Assembly: GCA_018396705.1 (NCBI GenBank) | Contig: JAGTQZ010000005.1 | Span: 1 to 42,901, forward strand | Reading direction: 5' to 3' | Source of the DNA: Candidatus Bathyarchaeota archaeon | Lineage (GTDB): Archaea > Thermoproteota > Bathyarchaeia > Bathyarchaeales > Bathycorpusculaceae | DNA length: 42,901 nt | In this document: piece by piece, positions 33,237 to 39,813 of the stretch | Layout: each line of letters starts with the position of its first letter | Position numbering within the stretch: position 1 is the first letter of the stretch | Program-made: the position numbers and the translations under genes | Notes under the pieces: model-generated | What the model was told of the DNA's origin: nothing | The model's input: only the letters and a program-made list of their open reading frames with translations | Databases searched by the model: none

Positions 33237-33389
33237 GTTACAGGCACTCTGACAATGCTGTTGAACAATCTTTGACAGATAAACCTTTATTAAATATTAA
33301 AACTTTACTTTAATCAATAAGTTAAAAACAATGAAGAAAAATAAAGGACCTAAAGTGAGTTGTGATCTTGACAACTTGAGGATGTCAGC
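33237..33389. promoter_or_regulatory. Divergent intergenic region between livG and the MoaD-like gene
   Basis: An AT-rich 153-bp gap between oppositely directed genes. TATA-like tracts are visible on both strands (TTTAATATTTAATAAA on minus about 33280-33296; AGTTAAAAA on plus near 33319). It probably drives the long minus-strand island one way and the MoaD/binding-protein genes the other. No clear inverted repeat was found. Confidence 0.45.
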
Positions 33390-33677
33390 TTGATAACAAT
33401 CAAGATTCGAGCTCTTTTTCATCTAAAAGACATGCTTGGTGCAAGAGAGCTAACGCTAAAACTGAAGGAAGGTGCAACAATTAAAGATCTAATCCAAATT
33501 CTAATCGAGCGGTATGGAGATAAAGTTGAAAGCGTCTTAATAGGACCCAACGGGAAACTAAATCCAATAATAACAATTCTGGTTAATGGCCTACAAATAG
33601 ACTTTTTCAATGGAATTAACACAACACTTGCAGATGGCGACACAGTTTCATTTATTCCTCCAGTAGGTGGAGGATAA
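33390..33677 (+). CDS. MoaD/ThiS-family sulfur-carrier protein
   Basis: A 95-residue ubiquitin-fold protein: ALFHLKDMLGARELTLKLKE at the N-terminus, ILVNGLQIDFFNG and GDTVSFIPPVGGG at the C-terminus. The terminal diglycine, to be thiocarboxylated, is the sulfur donor in pterin dithiolene synthesis. The TTG start is supported by TTGAGGA upstream. A carrier in this island fits demand for tungsto/molybdopterin by two AOR proteins and the transhydroxylase. Archaeal MoaD paralogues of this type often neighbour AOR genes. Confidence 0.86.
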   Translation: MITIKIRALFHLKDMLGARELTLKLKEGATIKDLIQILIERYGDKVESVLIGPNGKLNPIITILVNGLQIDFFNGINTTLADGDTVSFIPPVGGG

Positions 33678-33746
33678 TAGTCAGTTTTGTTGCTAAAAAC
33701 TTAAAAAGAACAAGCGTTTTAAGACTCTATGCGAGGGATTGAAGTT

Positions 33747-35084
33747 ATGAAAAGGACAGCAGCTGCTATGACAAAAGTTCAAGCGACAATCGTCATCGTT
33801 GTAGTTGTGGTGGCTGCTGTTGTTATTGGGGCATACTACTTTTTGATGCAACCTTCCGGACCAGAATATATCAAAATTGGCTGGCCAGCACCTATTACAG
33901 GAGTGCTCGCTGGTTTTGCAGAAACCACACCTTGGGTCGTTCAGCAGGTTGAGGATTATGTTAATAAAGAGTTAGGCGGTGTGCACCTATCGGAGTATAA
34001 CAGAAAAGTGTTCATAAAAGTGATTCTGAGAGATACCAAAAGCGACAGTGACCAAGCAGCAACCATAGCGGCCGAACTAATAACAAAAGAGAACATTGAT
34101 ATAATGTTGGCTTTGTACTCTCCAGCTATGACCAATCCTATAAGCGCACAATGTGAAAAATACGGAGTACCTTGCATAGTTTCTCAAACGATAATAATAT
34201 CATGGTTGATGGGCGGACCCTACGAATGGTCATACTGTATAGGTCTGGCTGAACCAGACTATGCGGTGCTATTCTTTGACTTATTTGATTCAGCAGGAGA
34301 GCAAGTAAACAAAATTGTAGCCATGATCAATGCAGATGACCCTGATGGCAGAGGCTATTCAGAATCAATAAATAGGGTTGCAGCCGCACGCGGGTACACA
34401 ATTGTGGACGCAGGACTGGTGCCATATGGTACATCTGATTATTCGTCATATATTTATACATGGAAGAGCGCTAACGCACAAATTCTAACGGGTAACATGC
34501 GCTCTGTGGAGTTCGCGGCTCTCTGGAGACAATGTAACGAGTTGGGCTATAAGCCAAAAATCGTCGCGATGTCGAGGGCTTTACTATTTCCGTCATGGGT
34601 TGAGGCAATCGGCGGCGATCTTCCTAATGGACTAATAGGGTACACATGGTGGTCAGGATATCATCCTTACAGATCATCTATTACAGGTCAGACCACAAGC
34701 CAGTTGATCGAGGCTTGGGAATCTTACAGTAAAAAACAGTGGACACCAGTTTTAGGGCTTACTCACTGCGTGCTTGAAGTGGCGATAGACGCTGTTAAGA
34801 GGGCTGGAAGCCTTGACAAAACAAGAATAAAAGAAGCCTTGGCTAACATAAACTTGAATACAATCGCTGGACCTATCAATTTCAAGGCTCCGTTAACACC
34901 TCAACAACAAGCACGTTACCAGGCGGTCTCAAGTCTTATACAATATAAAGACCATTATGTGGTTGTGAAACCGGTGGCTATCCAGTGGGTAAAAGGGACA
35001 AAGTGGCCTTGGGAAATGCAAATAATTTACAACTGGGAGAGCCCAGAAATACCTGAAACTGCAGAAATGTTTCTCTTAAGCTAA
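33747..35084 (+). CDS. LIV-type ABC transporter substrate-binding protein, membrane-anchored
   Basis: A Peripla_BP_6-type receptor. Residues near the N-terminus (TIVIVVVVVAAVVIGAYYFL) form a single membrane anchor or signal, after which KIGWPAPITGVLAGFAETTP begins the receptor domain. DTKSDSDQAATIAAELITKE and later FAALWRQCNELGYKPKIVAM are family blocks. ATG 33747 has GAGGGAT upstream, and is preferred to ATG 33729. It faces away from the other four transporter genes across a shared divergent region. The ligand is likely an aromatic or hydroxylated acid by context. Confidence 0.88.
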   Translation: MKRTAAAMTKVQATIVIVVVVVAAVVIGAYYFLMQPSGPEYIKIGWPAPITGVLAGFAETTPWVVQQVEDYVNKELGGVHLSEYNRKVFIKVILRDTKSDSDQAATIAAELITKENIDIMLALYSPAMTNPISAQCEKYGVPCIVSQTIIISWLMGGPYEWSYCIGLAEPDYAVLFFDLFDSAGEQVNKIVAMINADDPDGRGYSESINRVAAARGYTIVDAGLVPYGTSDYSSYIYTWKSANAQILTGNMRSVEFAALWRQCNELGYKPKIVAMSRALLFPSWVEAIGGDLPNGLIGYTWWSGYHPYRSSITGQTTSQLIEAWESYSKKQWTPVLGLTHCVLEVAIDAVKRAGSLDKTRIKEALANINLNTIAGPINFKAPLTPQQQARYQAVSSLIQYKDHYVVVKPVAIQWVKGTKWPWEMQIIYNWESPEIPETAEMFLLS

Positions 35085-35107
35085 AACTAAATTTCCCTTA
35101 TCTTTTT

Positions 35108-35792
35108 CTAACATTCCCGAAGTGCTTTAATGTAGTTTCTTGAAGTGGTAACCCAGCCGAAAAGTTGTTTAATATTCCATAGAGTTGCTCTCCTTGTATA
35201 TTTTGGCCCTGTGGCTGCACAGCAATCAGATATTAGAACGGGCCAAAAATCCTTTGAAAATGCGTCGCGAATTGTGGATTCAACGCAAATGTTTAAAGCA
35301 ATTCCAGTGAAAAACAGATATTTTACACCTAAACTTTTTAGTATGTCCTCTAATTCTGTGTTAGTAAAGCCACTGTACCTTTGTTTATCGATAATAAAAT
35401 CCCCCGCCAAGGGTTTAATTTCATCAATGATTTCAGCACCCCATGTTCCTTTGATTAACAGTTTATCCTTGAGTTCCGGACTTTTACGCATTAACAGTAG
35501 GCTGTATTCTTTCCAATAATTGGGGGAGTTTTGACTTCCAGCGTCAGATAGATCTGGCGAGTATACATGCCTCACATATATTATCTTTAAACCCAGCTTC
35601 CTTGAAATATCTAAAACGTCCTTGGTGGGTTTGATTACGCGTCTAAATTTTGACAAGTCAAAGCCAATTATGTCAAACATTCCGCCAGGACTTACAAATG
35701 CGTTTTGCATATCTACTACGATAACTGCGGACTCTGTAAGCTTTACTGACAGGTTCTGGATCAGCTAATATTGTTATAGCTTCTCTTTCCAT
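35108..35792 (-). pseudogene. Isochorismatase-family cysteine hydrolase with N-terminal frameshift
   Basis: The intact frame (35710 to 35108) starts at MQNAFVSPGG, just after the position of the catalytic aspartate. The family core VVDMQNAF shows that the true N-terminus lies upstream: in frame, IQNLSVKLTESAVIVVD precedes that M but has no start codon. An ATG at 35792 with AGGGTTTGAT begins MEREAITILADPEPV, the typical family leader, in another frame. One extra base near 35740-35750 would explain the break. Lysine (LLIKGTWG) and cysteine (ALNICVES) of the Asp-Lys-Cys triad are intact. Members hydrolyse amides or isochorismate-like compounds. It may be real decay or an assembly error. Confidence 0.7.
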
Positions 35793-35902
35793 ATCAAACC
35801 CTAGTGTCTTGATATTCGTTATTATAATGCTGCTTAAAAGTTTTTGAAGAGACAGTTAAAGCAAAAGTAAATAAATTTATCCTTAAAATCAATTTTGTTG
35901 TT

Positions 35903-36949
35903 ATGATCATTAATAAGGTGTTACGTGTGGAAATAGTAGACTTTGAAGCCCACTTCTACACGAAAGAATATGTTAAAACTCTACTGAAAAATGAGGACCA
36001 CCCAAAATATAAAAAAGATGAAACAACGAGCACCTACTGGCTGTGGTACACTCCCCACGTGCAAGAGCCGCATACCGAACAACTGTTAGAAAGACTTCTC
36101 GACGTGAATGAAAAACGTATCAAAGATATGCATGATGCTGGAGTAAAAATGCAAGTTCTCAGCCTCTCTGCTCCAGGATGTGAACAATTTGAAGCTTCAA
36201 TAGGAAAAAAGCTTGCTAGAAAAGTCAATGACGAACTTGCCTCAGTTATTGAAAGAAAACCAGATAGATTTGTCGGATTAGCTGCACTTGCCCCACAAGA
36301 TCCAGGTGAGGCTGCTGATGAACTTGAGCGCGCTGTGAAAGAGTTAGGTCTTAGAGGGTGGAAAACTCACTCTAACATCCGTGGAGCCTACATTGATGAT
36401 AAGAAATACTGGGTTATATTTGAAAAGGCAGAAAAGTTAGGGGTTCCAATATTTCTACATCCTACCGTTCCAACAATAGATGTGCTCAGTGATACATATG
36501 GATATGCGTTAGCTGGACCAGCTTTCGGTTTCACCTTTGATACAGCACTATGCATGATGCGTTTAATCCTGAGTGGAATCTTTGATAGGTACCCGAATCT
36601 AAAGATTGTGCTAGGCCACTTTGGCGAAACCATGCCTTTCCTACTAAACCGTCTAGACTTTCCAATTGTAAGACCATGGGTTGCTAAAAACGTAGATATT
36701 AAAATCTCAAAAAAGCCAAGTGATTACTTTAAGAGCAATGTGTACGTGGCTACAAGCGGCGAATTCCATAATCCTGCAATTATGTGTACCCTTCAGGTAA
36801 TGGGCTGTGATAGAGTGTTGTTCGCTTCAGATTATCCTTATGAAGATTCAATGAAAGCTGTTGAACGTGTTAAAGCATTACCATTACCAGAAGAAGAAAA
36901 AAGTAAGATATGCCACTTGAATGCGAAAACCTTACTAAATATACGTTAA
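35903..36949 (+). CDS. Amidohydrolase-family hydroxybenzoate decarboxylase (gamma-resorcylate/2,3-DHB decarboxylase-like)
   Basis: A 348-residue metal-dependent TIM barrel. The first metal ligands are E15-A-H17 (VDFEAHF), the E-x-H pattern of 2,6- and 2,3-dihydroxybenzoate decarboxylases, not the H-x-H of hydrolases and ACMSD. H186 (FLHPTVP), H239 (LGHFGE) and D310 (FASDYPYE) complete the site. Blocks VLSLSAPGCEQF, RFVGLAALAPQDP and LILSGIFDRYPNLKIVLGH are typical. Members remove CO2 non-oxidatively from hydroxybenzoates. In this island it could make pyrogallol from a trihydroxybenzoate for the transhydroxylase. A TATA-like aataaattta about 25-35 bp upstream suggests a leaderless or short-leader transcript; GTG 35927 is an alternative start. 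Confidence 0.85.
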   Translation: MIINKVLRVEIVDFEAHFYTKEYVKTLLKNEDHPKYKKDETTSTYWLWYTPHVQEPHTEQLLERLLDVNEKRIKDMHDAGVKMQVLSLSAPGCEQFEASIGKKLARKVNDELASVIERKPDRFVGLAALAPQDPGEAADELERAVKELGLRGWKTHSNIRGAYIDDKKYWVIFEKAEKLGVPIFLHPTVPTIDVLSDTYGYALAGPAFGFTFDTALCMMRLILSGIFDRYPNLKIVLGHFGETMPFLLNRLDFPIVRPWVAKNVDIKISKKPSDYFKSNVYVATSGEFHNPAIMCTLQVMGCDRVLFASDYPYEDSMKAVERVKALPLPEEEKSKICHLNAKTLLNIR

Positions 36950-37028
36950 CATGGGTGGGAAAACCTGTAAGGAAAATTTTTATTAGAAGATGAAAACAAT
37001 GGGATGTTAAAAATGGTGATCATTGAAA

Positions 37029-38876
37029 ATGGCTCACGGGTACGCTGGCAAAATACTTTGTGTGGACTTGTCAACTAGAGAAGTGTATACAAAAAATCTT
37101 GATGCAGATTATGTTTACCCAGTAATTGGCGGGGCAGGACTAGGCATAAAAATCCTGTACGATGAAGTTGATCCAAAAGAGGACCCATTATCTCCGAAAA
37201 ACAAGTTAATATTTTCTGTCGGGCCGCTAGTGGGCTCTGGGACACCATGCACCAGCAGAATGGCAGTTGTGGCAAAGTCTCCGTTGACTGGTACCGTTGG
37301 GATGTCGCTCTCCGGCGGGTATTTTCCGGCGGAGCTTAAATTTGCAGGATACGATGCAGTGGTGATTTCTGGGAAAGCTGATACCCCAGTCTATATTTGG
37401 ATAGAAGACGACAAAGTAACCATTAGCGATGCATCTGGCCTGTGGGGACTCACAACCACAGACACTCAAATCGTACTGAAAGAAAAACTTAACAGACCAG
37501 ATGCAAAGATCGCGTGTATAGGACCTGCTGGTGAGAAACTTGTTCGATATGCTTGTATAATAAACGAGAGGAGAGCTGCTGGAAGAAAGGGCTTAGGAGC
37601 TGTGATGGGTTCAAAGAACCTGAAAGCTATAGCAGTTAAAGGAACAAATAAAGTGAAACCAGCTGATGAAGGCAGATTTAGAAAAGCCATCAAGAAAATG
37701 CATGAATTAATGAAACAGAGCCCAGTACTTTATCCATCCTTTTCAAAAATGGGCACCCCAATGACGGTGGAAGTTACTGCAGAATTAGGAATTTTACCAG
37801 CAAAAAACTGGACAGCCACAGGCATTTTTGCTCCGGTAGAAACTCTAGGCGGAGAAACGCAATCAACCTATACAATCACTAGAGTTGGTTGTTATGGATG
37901 CCCAGTGAGATGCGGACAAGTAAAACTAGTCAAGCAAGGCCCGTTTGCCGGGTTTATGACGGAAGGCCCAGAGTTTGAGTCAACCTATAGTCTAGGAACT
38001 ATGGTTGGTGTTAACTACTTTCCAGCGGTAATAGCAGCTGACAGATTATGTGATGAATACGGATTAGATACTATTTCAACAGGGGCTACTGTGGCATTTG
38101 CTATGGAACTCGTGGAAAAAGGCATTCTATCGCGAGATGAGGTAGACGGCTTAGATTTAACCTTCGGCAATTACGAAGCCTTCTTGAAGATGATTAGAAA
38201 GATAGCGTTCAGAGAAGGTTTCGGAAGCGTATTGGCAGAAGGAGTAAAACAAGCAGCAAAAATAATCGGCAGAGGCTCTGAGAGATACGCGTTACACATC
38301 AAAGGCATGGAACTCCCAGGATATGATGTTAGAGGGGCAAAAGCTCACGGATTAAGTTACGCTACCGCATACACCGGAGCAGATCACAATAGAGGCTACG
38401 CGATACAGGAAATTTTCAATGTGCCAGTTCCGTACAAGGTTGACAGATTAGCCATAGAAGGTAAAGGCAGGCTATGTAAATGGAATCAGGACGTCAGAAC
38501 AGCAGTTTGTGATTGTATGCCTCTTTGCGTGTTCGTATTTGACATGGGATTAGCGGCGAACGCCCTAGAGCTTACCGCTGAGCTTTATGAGGCGTTAACG
38601 GGTCTAGAGATAAAGGCTGAAGAAGTGCAAAAAGCGGGAGAAAGAGTGAATAATATTGCAAGGTTATTCAACGTTAAGGCTGGATTCACAAGGAAAGATG
38701 ACGTCTTACCAGCGAGACTCATGGAAGAGGGAATACCGGGAGGACCATCAAAAGGTCAAATGGTCAGTATTGAAGATTTAAACAAAATGTTAGATGAGTA
38801 CTACGATGCTAGAGGGTGGGACAAAGAAACAGGGATACCGACAAAAGAAAAGCTATCTGAACTGGGAATAAAATGA
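37029..38876 (+). CDS. Aldehyde:ferredoxin oxidoreductase family tungstoenzyme (AOR 2)
   Basis: The second AOR-family protein of the window: GYAGKILCVDLSTREVYTKN and FSVGPLVGSGTPCTSRMAVV in the N-terminal domain, Fe-S cysteines in VGCYGCPVRCGQ (C288, C291, C295), a later CDCMPLC, and the C-terminal GGPSKGQMVSIEDLNKMLDE. ATG 37029 has GGTGAT at good spacing; a TTG two codons earlier is less likely. It differs throughout from AOR 1, so they are diverged paralogues rather than a recent duplication. It lies between the decarboxylase and the PhlG-like gene. It may oxidise or reduce an aromatic aldehyde/acid, or supply reduced ferredoxin. Confidence 0.9.
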   Translation: MAHGYAGKILCVDLSTREVYTKNLDADYVYPVIGGAGLGIKILYDEVDPKEDPLSPKNKLIFSVGPLVGSGTPCTSRMAVVAKSPLTGTVGMSLSGGYFPAELKFAGYDAVVISGKADTPVYIWIEDDKVTISDASGLWGLTTTDTQIVLKEKLNRPDAKIACIGPAGEKLVRYACIINERRAAGRKGLGAVMGSKNLKAIAVKGTNKVKPADEGRFRKAIKKMHELMKQSPVLYPSFSKMGTPMTVEVTAELGILPAKNWTATGIFAPVETLGGETQSTYTITRVGCYGCPVRCGQVKLVKQGPFAGFMTEGPEFESTYSLGTMVGVNYFPAVIAADRLCDEYGLDTISTGATVAFAMELVEKGILSRDEVDGLDLTFGNYEAFLKMIRKIAFREGFGSVLAEGVKQAAKIIGRGSERYALHIKGMELPGYDVRGAKAHGLSYATAYTGADHNRGYAIQEIFNVPVPYKVDRLAIEGKGRLCKWNQDVRTAVCDCMPLCVFVFDMGLAANALELTAELYEALTGLEIKAEEVQKAGERVNNIARLFNVKAGFTRKDDVLPARLMEEGIPGGPSKGQMVSIEDLNKMLDEYYDARGWDKETGIPTKEKLSELGIK

Positions 38877-38943
38877 AAACTTTCCTCATATTTTGTTGAC
38901 TACTAAAAGACAGAAAAAGGGATAATGCGTACGTCTAGTTATT

Positions 38944-39573
38944 TCATTTATTGGTTGTAATAGCATATAAATATGGAAGAATTGTGGCAAGGTTTCTCAT
39001 TTCCTCTACACAATGTTGGAAAAGATTTTTGGCCATCTCGTAGTTCGCGTAGTTCGGATTTAGCCAGAACCTGCTTCGCATTTCGCACCCGACATCTCTG
39101 TCCCTAACAAAGTGAGTCATACGGCCAATTTCAACCTCAATTTTTTCATTTCTTAAAAACAAGTGCGCACAAATAGCGGTTGCCCTCGCCTCCTCAAATC
39201 TTGACGTGTCGTAAAATTTTGATGGTTCTTGGAAGTGGATTCTTAATTTTGCAGCTGGTGGTTTGCCGCCTAACGTCTCTTCAACTATGTGGCTTGCCCC
39301 AATGTAATGCCCAGGTTTCCATTGGTCGTCCCAAGCGCCATAAAGATGATCTATTGGATGCCAAAGTTTGTAGATTTGCGTGTGTTCCTTTGGAGATAAC
39401 CCATACGCAAACCACCACTCTATCATTTCCCTCTTGCAATAGGGCATCCTTGTAAGTACCGCCACAAGATAATAGCCATTGGACAGACGCATGTAACCGC
39501 TCTCAAACGGCAAGTAGCCAGGTTCAAGGAGACGGTTAATTTGCTCGAACGGCAACTCTAAATCTTTTAGCAT
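38944..39573 (-). CDS. PhlG-like (DAPG hydrolase family) C-C hydrolase, candidate dihydrophloroglucinol cyclohydrolase
   Basis: A 209-residue protein with the DAPG-hydrolase pattern: MPYCKREMIEWWFAYG, YKLWHPIDHLYGAW (H72, H76), HYIGASHIVEE (E98, E99), MTHFVRDRDVGCEMRSRFWL (H154, E164) and LFQHCVEEMRNLA. PhlG is a zinc enzyme that cleaves an acyl C-C bond of 2,4-diacetylphloroglucinol, a beta-diketone-type hydrolysis. Dihydrophloroglucinol is also a cyclic 1,3-diketone, so this protein is the best candidate for its ring-opening hydrolase. The protein is shorter than PhlG (about 296 aa), mostly at the N-terminus. GGGGGAG lies upstream of the ATG. It is divergent from the transhydroxylase gene, so the two may share a promoter region. 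Confidence 0.83.
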   Translation of the reverse strand: MLKDLELPFEQINRLLEPGYLPFESGYMRLSNGYYLVAVLTRMPYCKREMIEWWFAYGLSPKEHTQIYKLWHPIDHLYGAWDDQWKPGHYIGASHIVEETLGGKPPAAKLRIHFQEPSKFYDTSRFEEARATAICAHLFLRNEKIEVEIGRMTHFVRDRDVGCEMRSRFWLNPNYANYEMAKNLFQHCVEEMRNLATILPYLYAITTNK

Positions 39574-39813
39574 TTAACTACTCCCCCAGTTAATTTGGGT
39601 GAGTACTTTTAGGTTTTCACTTTTATTTAAGTTAAGTGCTACCAACCAGTGATGTCTAGAACATGCAACCATCAAGTTTGGTATTAGATGGTGGCTTATG
39701 ATTCTGTCTCATTTACGTGCTTCACTCATCATGTAAATTAGTTAATTGAATCTCCTATATCATACATCAGAAGTTTTATAACAATGTTTTATTATTAAAC
39801 TAAGTTAAATTTA
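39574..39813. promoter_or_regulatory. Divergent intergenic region between the PhlG-like and transhydroxylase genes
   Basis: A 240-bp gap. A TATA-like CTTAAATAAAAG faces the PhlG-like gene (minus strand, about 39623-39634), and ttttataac (39774-39782) faces the transhydroxylase about 35 bp before its ATG. A small inverted repeat (accatc/gatggt, about 39669-39692) lies between them and may be an operator. The arrangement suggests co-regulation of ring isomerisation and ring opening. Confidence 0.5.
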
